64,000 nt of DNA from Bradyrhizobium sp. BRP22. GTDB taxonomy: Bacteria > Pseudomonadota > Alphaproteobacteria > Rhizobiales > Xanthobacteraceae. The notes below the pieces were generated by a model that was not told where the DNA came from, searched no databases, and worked only from the letters and a program-made list of their open reading frames with translations. The position numbers and the translations under genes are program-made. Below are positions 1 to 8,983 of the stretch, one piece after another (position 1 is the first letter of the stretch; each line of letters opens with the position of its first letter). The stretch spans positions 1 to 64,000 of the forward strand of contig NZ_JADYVX010000009.1 in NCBI RefSeq assembly GCF_020194175.1. The letters run 5' to 3'.

Positions 1-45
1 GGGAAGTGGTGGATGGGGGGCATGAGGCACCTTAAGTTTTTTTCG

Positions 46-816
46 CTATTCTGCCGCTCGAGCCATGCGCGCCTCGTTGAAGACTCGCTGCTGGGAAATG
101 ACCGAGCAATCGGTGTGTCCTTGTCCTTCCACAGGTTGGAGGATCTGGGCGGCGACTAACACGGCACGGTCACTAGGACAAAACTCCGATGACTTATGAT
201 CCAATTCTTCGAGGCTTCTCGGAAATGAAAGAATACAGGCGTCAGGGCTTCGTAAGCCGGCGACCCGTGCAATTGACTTGAGGATCAGCTTGTAGGCGCG
301 CGTTGCGGTGATCTCGGCACCTCCGCGGTGGTGCAGCTTCGGGTCCGCGGCGTCGAGCCGAGCCATCGAAACGACGCCGACGTGATAGGGAGTAGTCTCA
401 TCGCCGAAACTTGTCGAGAAAACATACCGCCACGGGGATGCTTTGAGATCATACGGAACGAGCAAGTATTTGAATGACCGTGGCCCCCCGTCGGTAGCAG
501 TTGCTCGGATGAACTGATTTCTAACCTTCTCAACGTCGAACTGGGTCGGGGTTGCGAGCAATTCGGGGCCGAGTTCAAGGCTCGATGTTTTCGTCGAAAC
601 GGGTGCAGATAGCACCCGTTGGAGGGCGCAAACCAGCGGCTGAACGAAATCAACGCTCTTCAAATCCGAATGGACATAAAGAATGACCTCGCTAGGTGCA
701 ATGAGGCCGCTGCTCGTCACGCGCGGCAGTCCCTGCGCCCATGAAATGGTTGCGCCGACGGGAAGCCAAGCAGTGACGAACAGAAGCAATAGTCCGCGGG
801 TCAAACCCTTGCCCAT
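46..816 (-). CDS. Secreted archaemetzincin-like protein with degenerate active site
   Basis: 256 aa. Residues 1-28 look like a signal peptide (KGLTR, a hydrophobic stretch, then SWAQG). The body follows the archaemetzincin plan: YDLKASPWRYVF and VGVVSMARLD (146-155), then the region where the family has HExxHxxGxxHC. Here that reads K180-S-I-A-R184 with G187 kept and S190 in the third ligand position, so all three zinc ligands and the catalytic Glu appear lost. Downstream CILSF, SLEELDHKSSEFC and C213-P-S-D resemble the family's CxM and CxxC segment, but the last Cys is Asp. It begins 9 bases after the thiC stop on the same strand, so it may be co-transcribed with the thi operon. The family assignment is from recalled motifs; loss of catalysis is inference. 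Confidence 0.6.
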   Translation of the reverse strand: MGKGLTRGLLLLFVTAWLPVGATISWAQGLPRVTSSGLIAPSEVILYVHSDLKSVDFVQPLVCALQRVLSAPVSTKTSSLELGPELLATPTQFDVEKVRNQFIRATATDGGPRSFKYLLVPYDLKASPWRYVFSTSFGDETTPYHVGVVSMARLDAADPKLHHRGGAEITATRAYKLILKSIARVAGLRSPDACILSFPRSLEELDHKSSEFCPSDRAVLVAAQILQPVEGQGHTDCSVISQQRVFNEARMARAAE

Positions 817-825
817 CGGTTACTC

Positions 826-2736
<1,911 letters not shown>

Positions 2737-2750
2737 TCATCTTATCTTGT

Positions 2751-2841
2751 CGTCATTCCGGACGGTCCGAAGGACCGATCCGGAATCTCGAGGTTGTGGC
2801 GCGAGATTCCGGGTTCGCGCTTTGCGCGCCCCGGAATGACG
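2751..2841. repeat. Palindromic repeat, family A copy 1
   Basis: A 91-base element between thiE and thiC bounded by perfect inverted ends CGTCATTCCGG and CCGGAATGACG, with further internal complementarity (GGTCCGAAGGACC; CCGGAATCTCG against CGAGATTCCGG). A second copy with the same plan lies at 27428-27511. It is of the REP/RPE type and could fold into a large stem-loop in the transcript. Confidence 0.8.
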
Positions 2842-2856
2842 CTGGTGGTTGTTTCT

Positions 2857-2943
2857 CCGTCATTGCGAGCGTCAGCGAAGCAATCCATCGCGCCGCAAGC
2901 GGAGACGTGGATTGCTTCGTCGCTTCGCTCCTCGCAATGACGG
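2857..2943. repeat. Palindromic repeat, family B
   Basis: An 87-base element with perfect 13-base inverted ends CCGTCATTGCGAG and CTCGCAATGACGG and inner arms GCGAAGCAATCCA / TGGATTGCTTCG. It sits 15 bases from the family A copy, in the thiE-thiC gap. A shorter hairpin using the same AGCAATCC core occurs at 20981-21020. This is a dispersed palindromic sequence with no coding potential. Confidence 0.8.
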
Positions 2944-2958
2944 GCGGTGAGAGTTGCA

Positions 2959-3585
2959 TCATGCGGCCTTTGCGCTTTCGCCAAGCCATTGTCTGACCCG
3001 CGCATCGGGGTCGGCGTTCTGGGTGATGTCGGAGACGACGGCGATCGAGTCGGCGCCGGCGGCGAAGATCTCCGCGGACTGCTCGAACTTGATGCCGCCG
3101 ATTGCAACCAGCGGGATGTTGCCGATGCGCTGCTTCCATTCGGTGATCTTCGGAATGCCCTGCGGGGCGAAGCGCATCGATTTCAGCGTGGTCGGGAAGA
3201 TCGGGCCGAGCGCGACATAGTCAGGCTCGGCCTTCAGCGCGGTGGCAAGCTCCTCGTCGTCATGGGTGGAGATGCCGAGCGTCAGCCGCGCTTTACGGAT
3301 CTCGGCAAGGTCGGCGTCGACAAGATCCTCCTGGCCGAGATGCAGATGCTCGGCTCCGGCGACGATCGCCGCGCGCCAATAGTCGTTGACGACCAGCTTT
3401 GTCGGCGTGCCCTTGGTCACCGCCAGCGCATCGGTGACGATCTGCAGCGCCTCGGCATCGTTCAGATCCTTGGCGCGGAGCTGGATCGTGCCGACGCCAA
3501 GTTTTGTCAGCCGCTCGACCCAGGCGACGCTGTCGACCACCGGGTAAAATGGATCAGGATACGCGTAGCGATCAGGATACGGCAT
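2959..3585 (-). CDS. thiE: Thiamine-phosphate synthase ThiE
   Basis: 208 aa TIM-barrel enzyme that joins hydroxymethylpyrimidine diphosphate to thiazole phosphate to form thiamin phosphate. Family motifs are clear: [38 protein letters not shown] and VAIGGI followed by [13 protein letters not shown]. Its start overlaps the 3' end of thiG by 14 bases, indicating translational coupling. It lies fourth in the riboswitch-controlled thiOSGE group. The C-terminus runs straight into a repeat-rich gap before thiC. Confidence 0.95.
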   Translation of the reverse strand: MPYPDRYAYPDPFYPVVDSVAWVERLTKLGVGTIQLRAKDLNDAEALQIVTDALAVTKGTPTKLVVNDYWRAAIVAGAEHLHLGQEDLVDADLAEIRKARLTLGISTHDDEELATALKAEPDYVALGPIFPTTLKSMRFAPQGIPKITEWKQRIGNIPLVAIGGIKFEQSAEIFAAGADSIAVVSDITQNADPDARVRQWLGESAKAA

Positions 3586-4354
3586 GCCAGAACGGAGTCC
3601 CGATGACAGGGGTGGAGGGGGAGGCGAAATCGCGGGCTTCCATCAGGCCGGCCTCATAGGCGGCGCGGCCGGCCTCGACGCCGAGGCGGAATGCATTCGC
3701 CATCGCGACAGGATCGGCGGCTTTCGCCACCGCGGTATTGAGCAGCACCGCATCGTAGCCGAGTTCGAGGGCGTGGGCCGCATGCGAGGGCGCACCGATG
3801 CCGGCGTCGACCACCAGCCTGATGTCCGGCAGGCGGTCGCGCATGAGTTTCAGCGCGTCGCGATTGGTGATTCCCTTGGCGCTGCCGATCGGCGCGGCCC
3901 ATGGCATCACCACCTTGCAGCCGGCATCGACCAGCCGCATCGCCACCGAAAGATCCTCGGTGCAATAAGGGAGCACCTCGAAGCCGTCCTTGATCAGGAT
4001 CGAGGCGGCTTCGACCAGGCCGACGACATCGGGCTGCAGCGTGTCGTTGTCGGCGATCACCTCGAGCTTGATCAAGCTTGTGCTGAACAATTCGCGCGCA
4101 AGCTTTGCCGTGGTCACCGCCTCGCGCACGGTGCGGCAGCCGGCGGTGTTCGGCAGCACCGTGACATCAAGTTCGCGGATCAGCGACCAGAACGCATCGC
4201 CGGTCTTGCCGCCGGCGGCCTCGCGGCGCAGCGACACGGTGACGATGTTGGCGCCGGAGGCGCGGATCGCGGCCTGCATGATCGCGGGCGAAGGATAGAG
4301 CGCCGTGCCGATCAAGAGGCGGGAGGAGAAGGTCTTGCCGTAGAAGTTCAGCAT
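3572..4354 (-). CDS. thiG: Thiazole synthase ThiG
   Basis: 260 aa. It makes the thiazole phosphate carboxylate from deoxyxylulose 5-phosphate, dehydroglycine (supplied by ThiO) and the ThiS thiocarboxylate. The Schiff-base lysine is K96 in LIKLEVI, and the glycine-rich phosphate loops ([26 protein letters not shown]) are present. The length is normal for the family. It is separated from upstream thiS by 231 bases of repeat-like sequence, which is unusual inside this operon, and overlaps thiE downstream. Its substrate supplier dxs is also in this window, at 35.5-37.4 kb. Confidence 0.96.
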   Translation of the reverse strand: MLNFYGKTFSSRLLIGTALYPSPAIMQAAIRASGANIVTVSLRREAAGGKTGDAFWSLIRELDVTVLPNTAGCRTVREAVTTAKLARELFSTSLIKLEVIADNDTLQPDVVGLVEAASILIKDGFEVLPYCTEDLSVAMRLVDAGCKVVMPWAAPIGSAKGITNRDALKLMRDRLPDIRLVVDAGIGAPSHAAHALELGYDAVLLNTAVAKAADPVAMANAFRLGVEAGRAAYEAGLMEARDFASPSTPVIGTPFWHAVS

Positions 4355-4371
4355 GATGTCAATGTCCTCCG

Positions 4372-4491
4372 CTCGTCATTCCCGCATGCCGCAGGTCACC
4401 GCGAAAGCGGGGATCCAGTAACCCGCAGCGCTTTTGATTGAACCGCAACGCCGCCGCGTACTGGATCGCCCGGTCAAGCCGGGCGATGACG
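4372..4491. repeat. Palindromic repeat in the thiS-thiG gap
   Basis: The 231-base gap between thiS and thiG holds a palindromic element with CGTCATTCCCGC at one end and CGATGACGG at the other, including CGCCCGGTCAAGCCGGGCG. At 4535-4554 there is a separate hairpin with 7-base arms GTCCCCG and CGGGGAC. Both look like dispersed intergenic palindromes rather than promoters. No gene is visible here. Confidence 0.65.
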
Positions 4492-4585
4492 GCTGAATTT
4501 GTGGCGTGCCTACAACGGAGCCCTGTGGTTATGAGTCCCCGTTTTCGCGGGGACGACCGGCGGAGGGAGTGTGCGTTCATGGCTG

Positions 4586-4783
4586 TCACCCACCCTGCCG
4601 CGGCGTGATGATCTCGATCTCGTCGCCGGCTTTCAGCGCGGTCTCCGCCCAGCGGCTCTTCGGCAGCACGTCGTAATTCAGCGCGATCGCGAAATGGCTG
4701 CCTTCGTATTCGAGCTCGGCGAGCAGCGCGTCGACGCTGGCAGCTCGGATCTCCCGCGGCTCGCCGTTGACGATCACGCGCAT
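4586..4783 (-). CDS. thiS: Sulfur carrier protein ThiS
   Basis: 65 aa ubiquitin-fold protein ending in the diagnostic Gly-Gly (PRQGG), which is adenylated and thiocarboxylated to deliver sulfur to ThiG. The N-terminus MRVIVNGEPREI and the ALNYDVLPKSRW segment match the family. Its start overlaps the end of thiO by 10 bases, so translation is coupled to thiO. Confidence 0.95.
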   Translation of the reverse strand: MRVIVNGEPREIRAASVDALLAELEYEGSHFAIALNYDVLPKSRWAETALKAGDEIEIITPRQGG

Positions 4784-5787
4784 TGCATCACCTCGTTGTC
4801 GATGGTGCCGCGCGCGACATAGGAGAGCGTCAGTTCCGCCAGCGCCGGCGCCAGCAGGAAGCCGTGACGGTAGAGGCCGTTGACGCTGATCCTGTCCTTG
4901 TCGATCCGGATCCGCGGCAGATTGTCGGGGAAGGCCGGGCGCAGGCCCGAGCCGAATTCGAGGATGCGCGCCTCGGCGAAGGCCGGGTGCACCGCGTAGG
5001 CGGCGCCCAGCAGTTCCAGCGCCGAACGGACGCTGACGCCGGTGTCCTCGGCTTCGATCGAGGTCGCGCCCAGCATGAAGCGGCCATCGCCGCGCGGGAT
5101 CACATAGAGCGGCCAGCGCGGATGGATCAGCCGCACCTGGCGCGAAAGCTCGACCTCTGAGGTCTCGACGATGATCATTTCGCCCTTGACGCCGCGAAGC
5201 TCCGGCTCGTCCTCGCGCGCGGCGAGCCCGCGGCAGTCGATCACGATGCCCTCGATCTCTTCAGTGCGCGCCTCGCTGTTGAAGTGGATGGTGCCGCCGG
5301 CCTTGGCGATCGCGGCATGGAGCTGCGGCAGCACCCGCCGCGGCTCGACCAAGCCCTCCTCGGGATAGAACAGGGCGTCGCGGAAGCGGCCTTCCAGCGA
5401 GGGTTCGAGTTCGCCGAGCTCGCGGGCGTCGAGCCGGCAATAGCCCGACGTCAGCCGCGCGAAGCGTTCGAAATCGGCGCGGTCGCGCGGGTGCGTCACC
5501 ACCAGCGAGCCGTTGAACGGGGCTTTGGGGAAAAGCTCGCGCCACAGCGCCAGCGAGCGCAGGCCGAGCCGGCTGATCACGGGCTCCGAGGCCTCGGCCT
5601 CGCACCAGGGGGCCAGCATCCCGCCGGCCCAATGGCTTGTGGATTCCGTCATCGCGGCGTCACTGCGCTCGTGCAAGGTGACGGCGTGACCGGCCCGCGC
5701 GAATAATAGCGCCTGCCAGGCGCCGGCAATGCCCGCGCCGATGATGGAGACGGGGGAATCCCCCCGCGGAGACTTGTTCTGGTACAT
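4774..5787 (-). CDS. thiO: Glycine oxidase ThiO
   Basis: 337 aa FAD-dependent oxidase giving dehydroglycine for thiazole formation. The N-terminal dinucleotide fold carries SIIGAGIAGAW at residues 14-24, and the C-terminal GLYRHGFLLAPALAE matches the DAO family. It is the first gene of the operon. The ATG at 5787 lies only 5 bases beyond an AGGGA ribosome site that belongs to the 3' end of the TPP riboswitch, so ligand binding could directly mask the start. Confidence 0.93.
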   Translation of the reverse strand: MYQNKSPRGDSPVSIIGAGIAGAWQALLFARAGHAVTLHERSDAAMTESTSHWAGGMLAPWCEAEASEPVISRLGLRSLALWRELFPKAPFNGSLVVTHPRDRADFERFARLTSGYCRLDARELGELEPSLEGRFRDALFYPEEGLVEPRRVLPQLHAAIAKAGGTIHFNSEARTEEIEGIVIDCRGLAAREDEPELRGVKGEMIIVETSEVELSRQVRLIHPRWPLYVIPRGDGRFMLGATSIEAEDTGVSVRSALELLGAAYAVHPAFAEARILEFGSGLRPAFPDNLPRIRIDKDRISVNGLYRHGFLLAPALAELTLSYVARGTIDNEVMQCA

Positions 5788-5788
5788 C

Positions 5789-5909
5789 CCTGTCCCTTCG
5801 CCGGTATGACCCGGATCAGGTTCAAAGGGTCACCGCGGTCCCGGACATCGGCCGACATGGCCAAGCCCGAGCTTGCGATATCTCAGCTCCTCCTCGGAGC
5901 ACCCCTCGG
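5789..5909 (-). promoter_or_regulatory. TPP riboswitch (THI element)
   Basis: Read on the minus strand, the segment opens with GGGGTGCTC, has CTGAGA at 5886-5881, then ACCCTTTGAACCTGATC and the closing CCGGCGAAGGGA at 5804-5793. These are the conserved blocks of the TPP aptamer in the right order. It sits directly before thiO. The AGGGA of the last block also serves as the ribosome site for thiO, which points to translational control. Confidence 0.95.
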
Positions 5910-5968
5910 AACGCGTCTAATGTAAGCGGATGCGCAGGCCTGTCAACGTCGCGCTTCGCGGCCGCCCC

Positions 5969-6505
5969 TCAGTTGCCGGGGATCTGCTGTGCGTCGGCGT
6001 TGACCGTGCTTCCCAATGGCCCGGCCGCCGCCTGCTCGTTTTGCGATGCGGCGGCGAGCGTCGGACGGGCTTCCCCTCTGGCTTCCCGCAAGTGCTGCAT
6101 CCGCTGCTGCTTGGCGGCGTAGTAGTACCCGCTGGCGTAGTAGCGCACGGCGCGGTCATGGTTGCCGCCGGCGGCACGGTAGGCGCCGGCGAGATATTTG
6201 ATGCCGTAGGTGAGGTTGGTTTCGGGATCGCGCAGGCCCGCCGCATCGCCCTTGTAGCCGAGGCCGCGCGCGGTCGCGAGCTTGATCTGCATCAGCCCGA
6301 TCGCGCCGCCGCGCCCGATCAGGTTCGGGTGATACTTGCTCTCGCGCACGATCACCCGGTGCACCAGCTCGTCCGGCACCAGATTAGCCTGCGCGTGGGA
6401 CGCGACCAGCGCCTCATATTGCGAGCGCTGCTGCGCCTGCGCAGGCGAGCCCGTGAGCACCCCGGCAACGGCCGCAAGCGAGGTGAAAGCGAAGGGGAAT
6501 TTCAT
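5969..6505 (-). CDS. Lytic transglycosylase (SLT domain), secreted
   Basis: 178 aa from the ATG at 6505, chosen because MKFPFAFTSLAAVAGVLTGSP gives a clean signal peptide; an ATG 12 codons upstream also exists. The SLT fold is shown by VIVRESKYHPNL (catalytic Glu about residue 55), GAIGLMQI, and NLTYGIKYLAGAY. It would cleave peptidoglycan glycan strands in the periplasm to leave 1,6-anhydro ends. The C-terminal 45 residues are low complexity. Its stop is about 60 bases from the riboswitch, on the same strand, so it lies upstream of the thi operon. Confidence 0.88.
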   Translation of the reverse strand: MKFPFAFTSLAAVAGVLTGSPAQAQQRSQYEALVASHAQANLVPDELVHRVIVRESKYHPNLIGRGGAIGLMQIKLATARGLGYKGDAAGLRDPETNLTYGIKYLAGAYRAAGGNHDRAVRYYASGYYYAAKQQRMQHLREARGEARPTLAAASQNEQAAAGPLGSTVNADAQQIPGN

Positions 6506-6790
6506 CGAACGAGGTCTCGGCGACGGAATGGTCTGTTCCACTTACAGAACCGAATTGTTGCGGCCGCCGGGCATGGATGTGGCGATAATGAGGCGTTATG
6601 CGGCGGGCTTTAGTAAAGTCTTAGACGACGATTTGCCGCGCGGCCGCAAGATGGCTGTCGCGCAAATGACTCAATGCCGCCTTAGGATTTTGCATGACGG
6701 GCGCGGGGTTCAGCGCGTTCTGCAACGAAAATCAAGAAACGGCAATCAAAAAAGCCGACCAAGAAAAGTCGCACAAAGGGAGGACGCATC

Positions 6791-6991
6791 ATGGCCCAAT
6801 TTGATTCCGCCGACCTGCCGCGTGGCAATCCTTGCGCGCAATGCGGCAAGCCGATCACGAAGCCGGATTGGGTCGAGCGTGATGCCGGCCGCACCTTCTA
6901 TCTCTGGCATTGCCGCGCCTGCGATTATCGCTTCGAGGCCATCGCGATCTATCCGGAACGCGACAGCGAGCACGCGCCGCTGGCCGCCTAG
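6791..6991 (+). CDS. Small zinc-ribbon-like protein, function unknown
   Basis: 66 aa with two CxxC knuckles, C15-x2-C18 and C41-x2-C44 (NPCAQCGKP and WHCRACDY), the layout of a small treble-clef or zinc-ribbon protein. A good GGGAGGA ribosome site lies 8 bases before the ATG. No signal peptide or membrane segment is seen. The gene is followed at once by a REP-like hairpin at 7017-7037. I do not recognise a function. Confidence 0.75.
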   Translation: MAQFDSADLPRGNPCAQCGKPITKPDWVERDAGRTFYLWHCRACDYRFEAIAIYPERDSEHAPLAA

Positions 6992-6999
6992 GCGTTTTG

Positions 7000-7235
7000 T
7001 TCGAGCATGATCTCCACGCAAACGCTTCGCGTTTGCGCCGTCAGCGCGCGTGCCGCCCACAGCCCGAGCGGCGTGAGCTGATGACCATGAACAGCAGCGT
7101 CATCATCCAGGGACCGCCGAGGAACGGAGGCCAGCGCCGATCCGCAAGCAGCCTTGCCGAGATCATCGCGCCGTCGGGCAGCACGACGCCGATCCTTGCG
7201 GTGTCGCCCGTGACCCTGGCGCCGCTCGTCAACGC
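7000..7235 (-). pseudogene. Remnant of a sensor histidine kinase (membrane/HAMP part)
   Basis: On the minus strand one frame reads VVLPDGAMISARLL, then PPFLGGPWMMTLLFMVIS. A second frame then continues the same logic with LGLWAARALTA. This is the pattern of the periplasmic end, second membrane helix and HAMP entry of Bradyrhizobium histidine kinases, broken by a frameshift near 7083. There is no kinase core around it. The fragment is bounded by two palindromic repeats (7017-7037 and 7248-7278). The identification is from recalled family sequence. Confidence 0.45.
7017..7037. repeat. REP-like hairpin, possible terminator
   Basis: Perfect 9-base arms CGCAAACGC and GCGTTTGCG around a TTC loop, inside a longer TTCGAGCATGATCTCC-containing element that is widespread in Bradyrhizobium intergenic DNA (recalled). 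It may end transcription of the 66-aa gene. No U-tract follows. Confidence 0.6.
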
Positions 7236-7247
7236 TGACGCGAGTGT

Positions 7248-7278
7248 CCCGGGTTGCGCTTCGCTCCACCCGGGCTAC
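7248..7278. repeat. Palindromic repeat, family C copy 1
   Basis: A 31-base element with arms CCCGGGT and ACCCGGG around TGCGCTTCGCTCC, ending in CTAC. The same sequence recurs at 40623-40654, with a related inverted copy beside it, and as a variant at 29875-29903. Confidence 0.8.
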
Positions 7279-7365
7279 GAAAGGGAAGGGTGGCTGTCTC
7301 GACGGCCGAGGAACCAGTCCTGGAATGCGGCGTTGAACCTCTCGATCATTCGTGGGGAGGGTCAG

Positions 7366-7743
7366 ATGGCAGCCGACGCCAGCACCAATCCGCATCGGCT
7401 CATTGCCAGCGATCGCGTCGAAGGCACTGCGGTGCGGCGGCCGAACGGCGAGATGATCGGCCATATCGAACGGCTGATGATCGACAAGGTCTCCGGACAG
7501 GTATCCTATGCCGTGCTGAGCTTCGGCGGATTCTTCGGCTTGGGAACCAACTTGATTCCGGTCCCGTGGGCGCGGCTGCGCTACAATACTCGCTTCGAAG
7601 CCTATGAGCTCGACATCTCCGATGAAGAGTTGAAACGCGCGCCGTCGTTTCGCGCCGACAAGGATTTCGATTGGGGCGATCGGTCGCAGGAAGTCGAACT
7701 GCATCGCTATTACGGCATACCGCCTTATTGGGGCGGCTTCTGA
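7366..7743 (+). CDS. PRC-barrel domain protein, cytoplasmic
   Basis: 125 aa from the ATG at 7366, which follows GTGGGGAGGG. The start is chosen because the PRC-barrel begins soon after: VRRPNGEMIGHIERLMIDKVSGQVSYAVLSF, then GTNLIPVPW. No signal peptide is present. The C-terminus is rich in aromatic and acidic residues and ends YGIPPYWGGF. PRC-barrels are binding folds seen in photosynthetic reaction centre H subunits and in RimM; this stand-alone type is often stress-linked in rhizobia. It lies next to a secreted PRC-barrel gene, suggesting a duplicated pair. Confidence 0.85.
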   Translation: MAADASTNPHRLIASDRVEGTAVRRPNGEMIGHIERLMIDKVSGQVSYAVLSFGGFFGLGTNLIPVPWARLRYNTRFEAYELDISDEELKRAPSFRADKDFDWGDRSQEVELHRYYGIPPYWGGF

Positions 7744-7889
7744 AGCGCGCATCCGTCGCTTAACTTTTATCTTTTCGATTCGGTCTTCTGGATTCGATTG
7801 GCATCGCGGGTTCCGTCTCACTTGATACGGAACGCTTGCTGACGTGCCGGGTTTTCTCAGCATCGATTTCGAAACTGGAGGACCCCATC

Positions 7890-8429
7890 ATGTTAGCGAA
7901 GTACACCATTACCGGTCTTGCGGCTTCGGCGCTGCTTGCCAGCGTCGCGTTCGCGCAAACGCCGAGCACGGCGACGGGAGACCGCCCGAGCACCGCGGAG
8001 ACCACCACAACAACGGCTCCGTCATCGTTCAAAGGCAACTGGCGCGCGTCGAAAATGTCCGGCCTGAACGTCTATAACGACAGCAATGAGAGCATCGGCT
8101 CGATCAACGACATGTTGATGGACAAGAGCGGCAACATCAAAGCGGTCGTGATCGGCGTCGGCGGCTTCCTCGGCGTCGGCGAGCACCTCGTCGCCGTGCC
8201 GTTCGAGAAGGTCAAGTTCGTCAACGAGCCAGTCGCCTATACCGGCGCGTCGAACACCGGCGCGAAGCCGTCGGGCGGTGCCGGCACCGGCACCTCGACG
8301 ACCACGGGCGCTGCGCCAAGTTCGACCTCGACTTCCAAGCCGAACCCCTGGTACCCCGATCACGCCGTCTACAGCGCGACCAAGGACGAGCTGAAGGCAA
8401 TGCCGGAGTTCAAGTACGCGACCGACTAA
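7890..8429 (+). CDS. PRC-barrel domain protein, secreted
   Basis: 179 aa from the ATG at 7890, which is preceded by CTGGAGGA. Residues 1-22 form a signal peptide (MLAKYTITGLAASALLASVAFAQ). A Thr-rich linker precedes the PRC-barrel (MSGLNVYNDSNESIGSINDML ... GVGEHLVAVPF, about 53-115), and a second Ser/Thr/Gly-rich linker precedes a tail WYPDHAVYSATKDELKAMPEF. The barrel matches the plan of the preceding gene product (IGxIxxMLxDK, GGFxGxG, VPxxxxxF). It is likely periplasmic; its role is unknown. A strong hairpin follows the stop. Confidence 0.85.
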   Translation: MLAKYTITGLAASALLASVAFAQTPSTATGDRPSTAETTTTTAPSSFKGNWRASKMSGLNVYNDSNESIGSINDMLMDKSGNIKAVVIGVGGFLGVGEHLVAVPFEKVKFVNEPVAYTGASNTGAKPSGGAGTGTSTTTGAAPSSTSTSKPNPWYPDHAVYSATKDELKAMPEFKYATD

Positions 8430-8440
8430 CGCGCATTTCT

Positions 8441-8466
8441 GACCTCCCCCGCCTGCGGGGGAGGTC
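8441..8466 (+). terminator. GC-rich hairpin after PRC-barrel gene
   Basis: A perfect 12-base stem GACCTCCCCCGC / GCGGGGGAGGTC with a 2-base centre begins 11 bases after the stop. No T-run follows, so it could be a REP-type palindrome acting as an mRNA 3' end. A weaker hairpin (CTCTCTC / GAGAGAG) follows at about 8499-8515. Confidence 0.55.
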
Positions 8467-8983
8467 ATCGCGCGCGCAGCGCGAAGGCGGTTTGGGACTC
8501 TCTCAACGCGAGAGAGTACAAAGCGCATGACAAAGTACGAGCCCCCTTAGCCGGCCCGCGCGAGGGCGCGCAATATTCGGCGCGGCTGCAACCCCGGTCG
8601 GACGTGATCGAAGTCCTCTAAGCAATCCAGAACGTAAACCTGCTGTAGCCGGCGGCCGCCTCAGGCGCGTTCGAATCCAGATCTGATTTCGGACGGCCGC
8701 GCATCCTGCTGAAGAGCGCCGCTTGGCGGCTTTGCCGTATTTGGCTGTTCGCTTACAATCGTAATCGTTTCTCGCGAGACCGAAATAGCGCGGCAACACG
8801 CGCCCTTCAAACTGAAGGCAGTATCGGCAGTGGGAAGCAGCTCCGGCGTGGCCAGTCCTCGCTGACGCTCTACGTATCGAGCCGGATGACGCCCGCTACG
8901 CCGACGCAATTATCGCAATCGCGGCCACGGACTGGCTGGAGGGTCAACGAGCGTCGAGCGAGTAGCGCGCCACAGGAGATGCG
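8467..8983. other. Intergenic region before the aau operon, with a 3' gene fragment
   Basis: Mostly non-coding with no recognisable repeat beyond the hairpins at its left end. At 8816-8965 the plus strand holds 49 open codons with no ATG, GTG or TTG start, reading like the tail of a real protein (WPVLADALRIEPDDARYADA, ending EGQRASSE). It starts right after an in-frame stop, so it looks like a truncated gene end. The last 18 bases before 8984 carry ACAGGAG as the ribosome site for aauB. Confidence 0.45.
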
